A stretch of DNA of 64,000 bases, taken from NCBI RefSeq assembly GCF_026341515.1, contig NZ_JAPEOK010000001.1, forward strand, positions 1,860,001 through 1,924,000, in the 5' to 3' direction. Shown here in pieces: positions 19,501-28,664 of the stretch (position 1 is its first letter; each line of letters begins with the position of its first letter). The notes beneath the pieces were generated by a model that was given only the letters and a program-made list of their open reading frames with translations, had not been told where the DNA came from and ran no database searches. The DNA is from Streptomyces sp. NBC_00878 (GTDB lineage Bacteria; Actinomycetota; Actinomycetes; Streptomycetales; Streptomycetaceae). Both the position numbers and the translations under genes were made by a program.

Positions 19501-19582
19501 GTGGGTGGGCCTGAGCTTGGAAGGTGACCTTCCCTGGGCGCGCCGCAAACACACATCCCGGCCGGCCCGGCACCGGCTCACC

Positions 19583-21229
19583 TCACGCCGTGTAGCCCGC
19601 CACCCTCAGGGCGTGGGTCAGGTCCCAGTGGCGTTGTTGCGAGACGTGGCGGGACGCTTCGAGGAGGAGGGGGATGAGGCGGGGCGGGTCGGCCTCGACG
19701 CTGCGGGCGGCGTCTTCGGGCGTACGGATGCGGACGTACGCGTCGAGGAGGGCGCGCACCTCGCGGTGGCGGCCCTCGTCGGCGAGGGCCAGGACGGCCT
19801 CGCTGATCTCGGAGGCGGGGCGTGCGACCCCCTGGCGCAGCATCTGCTGGCCGTCGGCCGTGCGGCCGGCCGCGACGAGCGCGTCGGCCGCGGCGACCAT
19901 GCGGTCGGCGGGCAGGGAGGCGGCCTCCCAGAGGAGGGTGGCCCAGTCGGCGCCCAGTCCCGCGCGGTGGAGTTCGGCGGCGAGGAGCGGGAAGCGGGCC
20001 GCGGGCCAGTACGCGGCCTCGACCAGTACGGCGTGCGCCTCGCCGGTGTGGCCCTCGCGCCGCAGTCGGACGAGCGTGGTGACGGTCTCGACGGTGACCT
20101 GCCGGGCCTCGTCGCCCAGGGCTTCGCGTCGCGGCTTCGACCCCTCGCGCTCCTTGTCACCTCCGGCGAAGCGTGCCCCGCGCAGCGTGCGCTCGGCGCC
20201 GGGCGGCACGGGCATGGCGGGTAGGGCTGCGGCGTCCTCCTCCGTCACGCCGGCGAACCGTGCGCTGCCGCGCGGACGGCGCTTCGAGCGCTGCTTGGGG
20301 ACGCGGGCCGCCTTGGCGGACTCGGGGGCTGCCGCCTCGTCCGCCGAGTCGGCGGGTACGGATGCGGATTCCGGCTCGGATTCGGCCTCGGGGGCGGCTG
20401 TGGGGCGCGGTGTGGCGTCGAAGACGGCGGCCGCGGCCTGCCAGGCGGCCTGCTCAGCGGCCGGTTCAGCGGTCCCTCCGGCGGCCTGGCCGGTCTGCTG
20501 TCCATCGGTCCGGTCCGCCGACGCGTCGCGCCAGACGTCGGGCCAGTCGTCCGGCCAGTCGTCATTCTCCGGCGCGGAACGCTGTCTGCCCACGCGTCCG
20601 GTGGACGGCCGATCGGAGCCGCCATCGCTCCGGTCGCCCTGGGGCTCCTCGACCCAGAAGACGTCGCCGCCGCTGTCGCCGGGCGGGATGGTCAGTGCTC
20701 CCCGCGCGTGACCGCCCAGCGCGCGCCGGTCCAGCTCCTCCATGCGGGAACGGAGTTCGGCGCAGCGGGCCGTCGCACGGTCATAGTCGTCGCGGGCCCA
20801 GGCCAGGTCGATGCGGAGCAGCTCGGCCTCGTCCTGGTTGGCGGCCGTACGGAGTGAACTGCCCAGCTCCGAGAGCCGTTCGGCGGCGTAGCGCTGTTCG
20901 CGGAGCGTGACGTCGAGGCGGTCGCTGAGGGCGTCGCGGCCACCGGGCCGCGCGTCGTACGCGGCGAGCGACGCGCCGTGCAACGCCCGCGCCCGCTCGG
21001 TCTCCTGGGCGGCGGCCCGGTCGCCGTACTCCGCGGCGACATCCTGGAGGACCGCCCCCACGATGTCCCAGGGCGGCACCTCCGTGCCGTCCAGACAGGC
21101 ACGCATCCCCTCCGGGTCGCGCTGCCAGAACACACCGCACCAGCCGCCGCCCTGGTCGAGCCGGGACAGCAAGCCCTTGAGATACTGCGCGAACTCCCGC
21201 ACCTGGCCCGGGAGTTGTTCCACCGCCAT
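19583..21229 (-). CDS. Large cytoplasmic hypothetical protein: helical ends, disordered centre
   Basis: A 548-residue protein with no recognisable enzyme motif. Residues ~1-170 are helical and rich in charged residues (VEQLPGQVREFAQYLKGLL, then coiled-coil-like EQRYAAERLSELG). Residues ~180-350 are low-complexity, rich in Asp, Pro, Ala, Glu and Trp (DDWPDDWPDVWRDAS). The C-terminal ~190 residues are regular helices resembling TPR/HEAT-like repeats (AHAVLVEAAYWPAARFPLL). Similar proteins occur in many Streptomyces but have no assigned role. The ATG at 21229 follows a GGGG ribosome site; a GTG three codons earlier is the alternative. It stands alone between two intergenic gaps. Confidence 0.75.
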   Translation of the reverse strand: MAVEQLPGQVREFAQYLKGLLSRLDQGGGWCGVFWQRDPEGMRACLDGTEVPPWDIVGAVLQDVAAEYGDRAAAQETERARALHGASLAAYDARPGGRDALSDRLDVTLREQRYAAERLSELGSSLRTAANQDEAELLRIDLAWARDDYDRATARCAELRSRMEELDRRALGGHARGALTIPPGDSGGDVFWVEEPQGDRSDGGSDRPSTGRVGRQRSAPENDDWPDDWPDVWRDASADRTDGQQTGQAAGGTAEPAAEQAAWQAAAAVFDATPRPTAAPEAESEPESASVPADSADEAAAPESAKAARVPKQRSKRRPRGSARFAGVTEEDAAALPAMPVPPGAERTLRGARFAGGDKEREGSKPRREALGDEARQVTVETVTTLVRLRREGHTGEAHAVLVEAAYWPAARFPLLAAELHRAGLGADWATLLWEAASLPADRMVAAADALVAAGRTADGQQMLRQGVARPASEISEAVLALADEGRHREVRALLDAYVRIRTPEDAARSVEADPPRLIPLLLEASRHVSQQRHWDLTHALRVAGYTA

Positions 21230-21390
21230 TGCATTCACCCCACGCCAGACTGGAGTATTCCGGTTCGATAGAAAACACCGTTCGTATTACGGAACAGCTA
21301 CAACCAGTTTGCGACCCGGACGCAGAGTGCGGTTAACCACCCGGAACGTGATGTGAGGGACCCTGGACGTGACACGGCGTCATCCTCACG

Positions 21391-21654
21391 TCATCCCAGC
21401 GTAAACGCCGGGGCAAGTGCGCAACTGCCGGCGATCTCGTCCATCGAGAGACCCAGCACGCGCGCCAGCGCCGCCACCGTGAAGAAGGCGGGAGTCGGCG
21501 CCCGCCCCGTCTCGATCTTACGGAGGGTCTCGGCGGAGAGGCCCGCGCTCGCGGCGACCTCCACCATGCTGCGGCCACCACGGGCCTCGCGCAGCAGCTT
21601 CCCGAGCCGCTCGCCGCGCTCTCGCTCTTCAGGGGTCAGCGGGGTTCGTACCAT
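21391..21654 (-). CDS. XRE-family helix-turn-helix regulator
   Basis: An 87-residue DNA-binding protein consisting almost only of a Cro/C1-type helix-turn-helix. The core is LGKLLREARGGRSMVEVAA, then SAGLSAETLRKIETGRAPTP with the recognition helix around ETLRKIE. It is divergent from the methionine aminopeptidase gene, with ~80 bp between the starts, and so probably controls itself and that gene. The target and signal are unknown. The start codon sits at the family-typical distance from the first helix. Confidence 0.85.
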   Translation of the reverse strand: MVRTPLTPEERERGERLGKLLREARGGRSMVEVAASAGLSAETLRKIETGRAPTPAFFTVAALARVLGLSMDEIAGSCALAPAFTLG

Positions 21655-21724
21655 GCGCCCACCCTAGTACCGGCGACCGTTATTTGAATAGGCGGGCGGA
21701 GACCACCGCACAAGCCTCGACCGG

Positions 21725-21730
21725 TATAGT
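21725..21730 (+). promoter_or_regulatory. map: Candidate -10 element for the methionine aminopeptidase gene
   Basis: TATAGT lies seven bases before the ATG at 21738. If it is used, the transcript would start at or next to the start codon, giving a leaderless mRNA, which is common in Streptomyces; no Shine-Dalgarno sequence is visible. A matching -35 is not obvious. Confidence 0.35.
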
Positions 21731-21737
21731 AATTGGC

Positions 21738-22505
21738 ATGGTGGAACTCAAGACGGACACGTCTGTCGACGCGATGTACGAAGCGGGCCAGGTCGTGGCC
21801 CGGGGCCTCACGGCGGTGCGTGAGGCCGCCGACGTCGGTGTCTCGCTCCTGGAGCTGGACGAGGTCGCGCACCAGGTCCTGCGGGACGCGGGCGCGGGCT
21901 CCCCGTTCCTCGGCTATCGGCCCTCCTTCGCCCCTGTGCCCTTCCCGGCCGTCATCTGCGCCTCCGTGAACGACGCGATCGTGCACGGCATCCCGACCGG
22001 CTACCGCCTGCGCGACGGCGACCTGGTCTCGATCGACTTCGGCGCCGAACTCGACGGCTGGGCGGGCGACTCGGCGCTCAGTTTCGTGGTCGGCGCGCCG
22101 CGCCCCGCCGACCTGCGCCTCGTCGAGACCGCCGAGCGCGCCCTCGCGGCGGGCATCGAGGCGGCCGTCGTCGGCAACCGCATCGGCGACATCGCGCACG
22201 CGATCGGCACGGTGTGCCGCACGGCGGGGTACGGCATCCCGGACGGCTTCGGCGGCCACGGCATCGGCCGCCGCATGCACGAGGACCCGGCCGTCCCGAA
22301 CGAGGGCCGGCCCGGCCGCGGCCTCCCGCTGCGCCACGGCATGGTCCTCGCCATCGAGCCCATGCTCATCGCCGGCGGCACCGACGCGTACCACGCCGCC
22401 CCCGACGGCTGGACCCTCCGCACGAACGACGGCACCCGAGCGGCCCACGCGGAGCACACCGTGGCCATCACGGACGCGGGGCCGCGCATCCTGACGGCCC
22501 GCTGA
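21738..22505 (+). CDS. map: Type I methionine aminopeptidase
   Basis: A 255-residue metalloprotease removing initiator methionine. All five metal ligands are present: Asp100 (SIDFGAELDGW), Asp111 (GDSALS), His174 (FGGHGIGRRMHEDP), Glu207 (LAIEPMLIAGG) and Glu239 (AHAEHTVAITD), plus the substrate His83 in VNDAIVHGIP. It is an extra copy rather than the ribosomal-protein-linked housekeeping one, judged by its location beside an XRE regulator. The ATG at 21738 is chosen because the upstream in-frame extension contains the promoter-like sequence. Confidence 0.93.
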   Translation: MVELKTDTSVDAMYEAGQVVARGLTAVREAADVGVSLLELDEVAHQVLRDAGAGSPFLGYRPSFAPVPFPAVICASVNDAIVHGIPTGYRLRDGDLVSIDFGAELDGWAGDSALSFVVGAPRPADLRLVETAERALAAGIEAAVVGNRIGDIAHAIGTVCRTAGYGIPDGFGGHGIGRRMHEDPAVPNEGRPGRGLPLRHGMVLAIEPMLIAGGTDAYHAAPDGWTLRTNDGTRAAHAEHTVAITDAGPRILTAR

Positions 22506-22576
22506 CAGGCCGCCGACATCCTGCCGGCGCGCTGTCAGCGTCCTGCCGACCCCGTACGGATCCGACGGCCCCCGGC

Positions 22577-24388
22577 CTACGACGCCGGCCGCACCACCAT
22601 CGCCGAGCCGCCGCCCCGGCGTACGGTCTCCGCCGCCGCCAGCCACCTGCCGTTGGGGAGGCGCTGGACGCCGGTCGCCGCGCCGATCTCCGGGTTCTGC
22701 CGGAATCCGTGGCCGAGAGCCTCCAGCTGAGTCCTCAACGGGCTGTTCCACAGGCCCGGTTCGAGCTCGGTGGTCGTCTGGTTGCGCTGGCTGGCACGCG
22801 GCGCGGCGATCGCGTCGACCAGCGGCAGTCCTCGGTCGACGAACCCGGTCAGCGTCTGCAGGACCGTCGTGATGATGGTCGCGCCGCCGGGCGAGCCCAG
22901 CGCCACCACCGGCTTGGCATGCCCGTCCAGGACGATCGTCGGCGAGATCGACGAGCGCGGGCGCTTGCCCGGCCCCGGCAGGTTCGGGTCGTGCACGGCC
23001 GGGCTCGCCGGCGCGAAGGAGAAGTCCGTCAGCTCGTTGTTGAGGATGAAACCGCGGCCGGGAACGGTGATCCCGCTGCCGCCGGTCTGCTCGATGGTGA
23101 GGGTGTACGCGACGACGTTGCCCCACTTGTCGGCGGCCGTCAGATGGGTCGTGTTCTCGCCCTCGTACGTCGTCGGCGCGGCCGTGCCACCGGCCGCGCA
23201 CGCCGCCGGATCGCGCGGATCGCCGGGTGCCAGCGGGCTCGTCAGCACCGCGTCGTCCTTGATGAGGCACTCGCGCGAGTCGGCGTACTTCTGCGAGAGG
23301 AGTTCCTTCGTCGGTACGTCCTCGAAGGCCGGGTCGCCCACCCAGCGCCCCCGGTCCGCGAAGGCGATCCGGCTCGCCTCGATGTAGCGGTGCAGGTACT
23401 GGACGTCCGTGGCCTTCGAGAGGTCGGTGTTCTCAAGGATGTTGAGGGCCTCGCCGACCGAGGTGCCGCCGGAGGACGAGGGCGCGATCGAGTAGACGCC
23501 CAGCCCGCGGTACGAGGTCTTCGTGGGCGCCTGCCGCTTCGCCTCGTACGCCGCGAGGTCCTTCAGCGACAGCTCGCCGGGGCGCGCGTTGTAGCCGGAG
23601 GCCGGGTCCACCGGCGGCTTGTTCACCGTGGCGACGATGTCCTTGGCCAGCTGCCCGCGATAGAGCGCGCCCACGCCCTTGCGGCCCAGCTCCTCGTACG
23701 TACGGGCCAGGTCGGGGTTCTTGAACGTCGAGCCGACCACCGGCAGCGCACCGCCCGGCAGGAACAGCTCGGCCGTGTCGGGGAAGTTCCGGAACCGCGC
23801 CTCGTTGGACTCGGTCTGCGAGCGGAACGTGGCGTCGACGGTGAACCCGTCGCGCGCGAGCCGCTCCGCGGGCTTCAGCAGCGAACCGAGCCGCTGGCTG
23901 CCCCAGCTGTCCAGCGCCTTCTGCCAGGTGGCGGGCGTCCCGGGCGTGCCCACGCCCAGTCCGCTGGTCACCGCGTCGGCGAACGGGATCGGCTGGCCGT
24001 TCTCCAGGAAGAGCCCCGAGTCGGCCGTCAGGGGCGCGGTCTCACGGCCGTCGATCGTCCGCACCGTACGGGACTTGGCGTCGTAGTAGACGAAGTAGCC
24101 GCCCCCGCCGATGCCGGAGGAGTACGGCTCGGTGACGCCGAGCGCGGCCGCCGTGGCGACGGCCGCGTCCACCGCGTTGCCGCCCTTGCGGAGGATCTCG
24201 ATGCCGGCCGCCGAGGCGTCCGCGTCCACGCTCGCGACGGCCCCGCCGTATCCGACGGCGACCGGCACCTTCGCCGGGCCTGAGCCGCCCCCCGAAGACC
24301 CTGAGGACGGAGGCGCCGCCGCCCCCACCGACACCACCGCGGCCGAAACCGCCACCACAGCCAGACTCCGCGCGACCGAACGCCCCAT
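22577..24388 (-). CDS. ggt: Secreted gamma-glutamyltransferase
   Basis: A 603-residue periplasmic/extracellular Ntn-hydrolase that transfers or hydrolyses the gamma-glutamyl group of glutathione-like compounds. A signal peptide (MGRSVARSLAVVAVSAAVVS) is followed by a Ser/Gly linker. The large subunit contains LRKGGNAVDAAVATAAALGV and SSGIGGGGYFVYYD. The autocatalytic nucleophile is Thr413 in EGENTTHLTAADKWGN. The small subunit carries ALGSPGGATIITTVLQ. Length and motifs match full-length family members, in contrast to the insert-bearing paralogue at 3.1-5.2 kb. The ATG at 24388 starts the signal peptide. Confidence 0.93.
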   Translation of the reverse strand: MGRSVARSLAVVAVSAAVVSVGAAAPPSSGSSGGGSGPAKVPVAVGYGGAVASVDADASAAGIEILRKGGNAVDAAVATAAALGVTEPYSSGIGGGGYFVYYDAKSRTVRTIDGRETAPLTADSGLFLENGQPIPFADAVTSGLGVGTPGTPATWQKALDSWGSQRLGSLLKPAERLARDGFTVDATFRSQTESNEARFRNFPDTAELFLPGGALPVVGSTFKNPDLARTYEELGRKGVGALYRGQLAKDIVATVNKPPVDPASGYNARPGELSLKDLAAYEAKRQAPTKTSYRGLGVYSIAPSSSGGTSVGEALNILENTDLSKATDVQYLHRYIEASRIAFADRGRWVGDPAFEDVPTKELLSQKYADSRECLIKDDAVLTSPLAPGDPRDPAACAAGGTAAPTTYEGENTTHLTAADKWGNVVAYTLTIEQTGGSGITVPGRGFILNNELTDFSFAPASPAVHDPNLPGPGKRPRSSISPTIVLDGHAKPVVALGSPGGATIITTVLQTLTGFVDRGLPLVDAIAAPRASQRNQTTTELEPGLWNSPLRTQLEALGHGFRQNPEIGAATGVQRLPNGRWLAAAETVRRGGGSAMVVRPAS

Positions 24389-24492
24389 CCGTACCTCCAG
24401 TAAACGAACGTCTGCGCAGCGTAACCGCCTGGGCATGGCCGCGTCAGGCCCCTCTCGAACACCGGTACACCTGCCCGCTAGCATGCGCGCCC

Positions 24493-25242
24493 ATGAATGA
24501 CGACGTACGCAACATCGTCCTCGGCGTGGTCGCGGCCGGCCTCAGCGCCGCGCTCGGCTGGCTCGCCCGTACGTATCTGTGGAAGCGCAAGCTGCGCCGC
24601 AAGCAGGCATTCTTCGGCCTGCCCGACAACTCCGAGTCGCTCCTCGTGGTCAACCGCGAGGCCGGTGGCCCGGAACTCACGGTGATGCGCTACGACGTCT
24701 TCGCGCTGCTCGAACTCGCCGCCCTGATCAAGGACTGCGGCGCCCACGCCCAGGTCGTCGCGCACGACGCGGCGCAGCAGGGCTTCGGGGAGCGCACGGA
24801 GTTCTGCGTGGGCGGCCCCTCGTCGAACCGTCGCATGGCCGCGCATCTGCACTCGCTGCTGCCGGGCATCGGCGTCAACGTCGACCCCGAACCGGGCCCG
24901 GACCGCGGCGCGTTCCAGATCGGCAGCGAGCGCTACCGGCTGGAGCCCGGCAAGGGCGAGTACGTGATCCTGGCCCGGCTCACCGCGGGCAACACGGCAC
25001 GGCCCGTCTTCCTCTTCTGCGGCCAGCGCGCGATCACCAACCAGGCGGCGACCCGCTATGTCGCCCGCAATCACGAACGGCTGGCCCGCAAGCACGGCAA
25101 GAACTCCTTCGTACTCCTCCTGAAGGTCGTGAACTCCCAGGCGTACGGGCCGGATGTCGTCGAGCTCGTCGCGGACGTCACCCGCGCCGCGCAGACTCCG
25201 CTACCTGCGGTTGCCACACGCAACAGCCATCGCGCCTCCTAG
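24493..25242 (+). CDS. Membrane-anchored hypothetical protein
   Basis: A 249-residue protein with a single N-terminal transmembrane anchor (NIVLGVVAAGLSAALGWLA), then a basic stop-transfer (WKRKLRRK) and a ~210-residue soluble domain. The fold shows alternating strands and helices; motifs such as GGPSSNRRMAAHLHSLLPG and VILARLTAGNTARPVFLFCG are conserved-looking but I do not recognise a named family. With the basic stretch after the anchor, the domain is probably cytoplasmic. It is divergent from the secreted gamma-glutamyltransferase and upstream of the disrupted hydrolase. Confidence 0.75.
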   Translation: MNDDVRNIVLGVVAAGLSAALGWLARTYLWKRKLRRKQAFFGLPDNSESLLVVNREAGGPELTVMRYDVFALLELAALIKDCGAHAQVVAHDAAQQGFGERTEFCVGGPSSNRRMAAHLHSLLPGIGVNVDPEPGPDRGAFQIGSERYRLEPGKGEYVILARLTAGNTARPVFLFCGQRAITNQAATRYVARNHERLARKHGKNSFVLLLKVVNSQAYGPDVVELVADVTRAAQTPLPAVATRNSHRAS

Positions 25243-25264
25243 GTTTCAGCACATTTCAACAATC

Positions 25265-25306
25265 GTTACTCGCGCGTAACTTACCGACGGGTTACTTGCG
25301 GTAAGT
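25265..25306. promoter_or_regulatory. Paired inverted repeats upstream of the CocE-type hydrolase gene
   Basis: ACTTACCG (25279-25286) and CGGTAAGT (25299-25306) are a perfect 8-bp inverted repeat with a 12-base spacer. Immediately upstream GTTAC...GTAAC (25265-25280) gives a second imperfect palindrome, and GTTAC occurs again in the spacer and at ~25314. The cluster of GTTAC/GTAAC half-sites 55-95 bases before the GTG start looks like a multi-site operator. Confidence 0.5.
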
Positions 25307-25359
25307 CGGCGCGGTTACCGTCGAGTCACTTTGGCACTTACACGCGTGAGGAGTGACTT

Positions 25360-26874
25360 GTGGGAAACCCGCGCAAGACCCTGCGCACCACCGCCATAGG
25401 AGCCGTTTCAGCGACCCTGATCGCCGGCACCGCCCTCGGGCTCGCCCCCGCCGCACAGGCGGCCCCCGCCGCCGTCCGGTTCGTCGACATCACCGGGGAC
25501 GGCGGCACGGTCCTCAAGGCCAACGTCGTCCTGCCCGCGAACGCCGACACCTCCCGCGCCTACCCGCTCATCGTGCTGCCCACGAGCTGGGGCCTGCCCC
25601 AGATCCAGTACCTCGCCCAGGCCCAGAAACTCGCCGACTCCGGCTACGTCGTGGTCAGTTACAACGTCCGCGGCTTCTGGCAGTCGGGCGGAGAGATCGA
25701 AGTCGCGGGCCCGCCCGACATCGCCGACGCCTCCAAGGTGATCGACTGGGCCCTCGCCAACACCCCGTCCGACGCCGGGCACATCGGCATGGCGGGCGTC
25801 TCGTACGGTGCCGGCATCAGCCTGCTCGCCGCCGCGCACGACCCGCGGATCAAGGCGGTTGCCACCCTCAGTCTCTCAACTCCAGGCAGGAAACGCCCAC
25901 TTGCCCTGATAGAGTTTGGTTCGTCCGGTGGCGACAACCAAGCCGTTGGACGACATGGGTAGCTCTCGCAGCTACCTCGGTGGCCGGGAGGGCCGTCGCC
26001 AGACGGACGCAAGCGCCGTCCAACTCCCCGGAGCGATCCAGGGGAGAGTCTCCCGCCCATGCGGGAGAGAACTCCAATCGGGCCGCACCCAGCACTGGGC
26101 CCACGCAGTGATCGGGGCCCGGACCTAGTCCGGGCCCCCAGCGTTCCGCCCGGCGATCACGCCACCGCCGAGGCGACCGGCCTGTTCGGACTCCCCAACG
26201 ACGTGTGGACGGACACGAGCCGCTGGTTCGACCACTACCTCAAGGGCGTGGACAACGGCATCGACCGCGAGCAGGCGGTCCAGCTCAAGTCCCGTTCCAC
26301 GGGCGGCTACGAGGGCTACCCGGACTGGCAGTCGGTCGGCGCGACGCGGAAGAAGATCACCCTCGCGGGTTCCACCACGATCCGCGCGAACGTCAACTCG
26401 GGCGCGGACGGCGGGATCATCTTCCTCTCCAGCATCCTCGACCAGCTCACCCGGCTGCCGCCGGTGGCGTCGATCCCGCTGCTGCCGCGCCGGTACGCCG
26501 CGGTCTGGCAGTCGGAGAGGTACGCGAGCGCCCAACGGGTGCGCGGCACCACGAAATTGCACACAACCCTCACGAGTACCAAGGCGAGCGGCACCCTCGT
26601 CGCGTACCTCTACGACGTGGGCCCGCTCGGCCTCGGCAAGCTGGTCAGCAACGCGCCGTACACCTTCCACGGGCAGACGCCCGGAATGCCGTTCGGCGTG
26701 GACCTGGAACTGTTCTCCACGGCCTACGACGTCCCGGCAGGACATCGACTCGCCCTGGTCGTCGACACGGTGGACCCGCTCTACATCGAGCACAACCCGA
26801 CCGGCGCGCAGCTGACCTTCTCCTCGCCCGCGGCCGACCTGTCGTACGTGTCGGTACCGCTGCGCGAGCAGTGA
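25360..26874 (+). pseudogene. CocE/NonD-type secreted alpha/beta hydrolase (Xaa-Pro dipeptidyl-peptidase-like), interrupted
   Basis: The 5' part (GTG at 25360, good GGAG site) encodes a signal peptide and the N-terminal hydrolase half, with nucleophile Ser in MAGVSYGAGIS. Homology stops after KAVATLS (~25871) and resumes at GDHATAEATGL (~26145), retaining the catalytic-His-like GDH, the Trp-rich PNDVWTDTSRWFDHYLKG and the C-terminal jelly-roll domain. In between is ~270 bp of unrelated, strongly folding sequence with a single in-frame TAG (25960-25962). Reading frame is otherwise preserved on both sides. From family architecture I infer that roughly 110 residues, including the catalytic Asp region, are missing, so the product should be inactive. 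Two truncated polypeptides (ending at 25962, or starting at an ATG at 26059) are the only translation options. Confidence 0.8.
25872..26140 (+). ncRNA. Structured insertion with several perfect hairpins; candidate mobile noncoding RNA
   Basis: The ~270 bp replaces the middle of the hydrolase gene and has no open frame of its own. It is dense in perfect stems: GGTAGCT/AGCTACC (25958-25976), TCTCCCGC/GCGGGAGA (26049-26068) and a terminator-like GGGGCCCGGAC/GTCCGGGCCCC (26114-26138). A long-range pair, GTTGGACG (25945-25952) with CGTCCAAC (26017-26024), closes a multibranched region. A GGCAGG...CTTGCC stem lies near the left end. The architecture resembles a mobile structured RNA, such as an orphan IscB/TnpB-type guide RNA (HEARO/omegaRNA class) lacking its protein gene. 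This class assignment is a guess; the insertion and the stems are seen directly. Confidence 0.5.
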
Positions 26875-26880
26875 TCTCCG

Positions 26881-26931
26881 GCTGCTGCCGGGCGGGTCAT
26901 TGCCCCTCGCTACCGCGTGCCCGGCAGCAGC
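26881..26931. terminator. Strong bidirectional hairpin after the disrupted hydrolase gene
   Basis: GCTGCTGCCGGGC (26881-26893) pairs perfectly with GCCCGGCAGCAGC (26919-26931), a 13-bp stem directly behind the hydrolase stop codon. No U-tract follows on either strand, which is usual in GC-rich actinomycetes. It can serve the converging ABC ATPase transcript as well. Confidence 0.75.
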
Positions 26932-27131
26932 GTCCCTGGTTCGGCCGGGGTGGTGTCCACGGCCTCCGTCCCCATCACCACGGGAGTGAACGGCATATCG
27001 TAGTCGAGGTTCGGCGCGGTCGGCCCGTCGGCATGGAGCAACTCCCCACCGCAGTCGGGGGCCTTCGTCAACTCCGCGCCGGGGGCGTGGAGTTGAGCCG
27101 ACAACGAAAGTGAAATCGGGGGTGTGGTCAT
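26910..27131 (-). CDS. Possible small protein downstream of the ABC ATPase
   Basis: A 73-codon frame starting 14 bases after the ABC ATPase stop. It encodes a Pro/Thr-rich peptide without signal, membrane segment or recognised domain. Third-position GC is high after the first dozen codons, but no ribosome site is visible and its 3' end lies inside the strong hairpin at 26881-26931, which argues against it. It may be a remnant of the substrate-binding or permease genes expected here. Confidence 0.3.
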   Translation of the reverse strand: MTTPPISLSLSAQLHAPGAELTKAPDCGGELLHADGPTAPNLDYDMPFTPVVMGTEAVDTTPAEPGTLLPGTR

Positions 27132-27145
27132 GGTCGCGCCCCCGC

Positions 27146-27889
<744 letters not shown>

Positions 27890-28016
27890 CCTCAGCCCTA
27901 CCCACTCTCAGCTGTGTCGCGATTCCCGCAAGCTATCCACATAAGAGTGGAGTCAGCACCCGACACGCACTTTTCGGGCATTAGCCGTATTTAAGGCATC
28001 AGTCCAGGCCAGGGTC

Positions 28017-28457
28017 TTACGCTTCCGCCACCTCGGCGTACAGCTGCGAGAGCTCGGGGGCACCGCTGGCCGCCCAGTCGTGGCCCACGGAGACCACGTC
28101 GAACTCACGGCCGGAGGCCAGTCGTACGACCGGCTCGCCGCCCGGCCAGATGTCCCAGACAGCGCCGGGGACCGTGCGCACGATGACCGTGCCGAGGTAG
28201 AGGCCGGCGTCGTTGCCGAGCCAGGGCAGGCTCTCCTCGTCGTCGCGCCAGCGCGGCACCAGCTGGTCCAGCGCCTCCAACGAGGCGGCGGAGTCGTCGA
28301 GTTCGACCCCCGCCTGATGTGCCTGGGAGCGCAGCAGTTCGCACTCGGAGAGCAGTTCGGCCACCCCCTCGCGGTCGCTCTCAGTGTCGGAGAAGACCGC
28401 AACTCCTCCGGCAGGGCCCCGCTTCTTGCGCCAGTTGCCCAGGAAAGGGATGTTCAT
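28017..28457 (-). CDS. Small conserved actinobacterial protein (probably DUF6278)
   Basis: A 146-residue cytoplasmic protein with the recognisable opening MNIPFLGNWRKK, an acidic helical segment (GVAELLSECELLRSQAHQAG) and a C-terminal half containing WLGNDAGLYLGTVIVRTVPG and WDIWPGGEPVVRLASGREFD. I associate these features with the uncharacterised DUF6278 family of streptomycetes; no function is known. It is a single gene upstream (in transcription) of the ABC ATPase, separated from it by ~130 bp that contains AT-rich promoter-like sequence near 27940. Confidence 0.7.
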   Translation of the reverse strand: MNIPFLGNWRKKRGPAGGVAVFSDTESDREGVAELLSECELLRSQAHQAGVELDDSAASLEALDQLVPRWRDDEESLPWLGNDAGLYLGTVIVRTVPGAVWDIWPGGEPVVRLASGREFDVVSVGHDWAASGAPELSQLYAEVAEA

Positions 28458-28664
28458 ACTCCCAGCCTGTCATCCCTGTCGCCCGGCGCACCACAGGGCA
28501 CGCGGTACGCCTGTTCCCAGGGAGTTCGCGCCGAGTTCGCGCCCGGCTCATTGACGCTTGTCTGCCACCTCCTTAGCTTCACGGTGCATCTGTCACACCT
28601 CGTCAGCAAGCTGTCAGTAGTCCGTGAGTGATCTGTACGTGATCTGCGACCGGGAGGAGTCGGT

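Noticed and set aside
24493..26128. A horizontally acquired island around the disrupted hydrolase
   Set aside because: GC content and codon use of the flanking genes match the rest of the window, and no integrase, tRNA or att-like repeat is present. Only the ~270-bp insert itself looks foreign.
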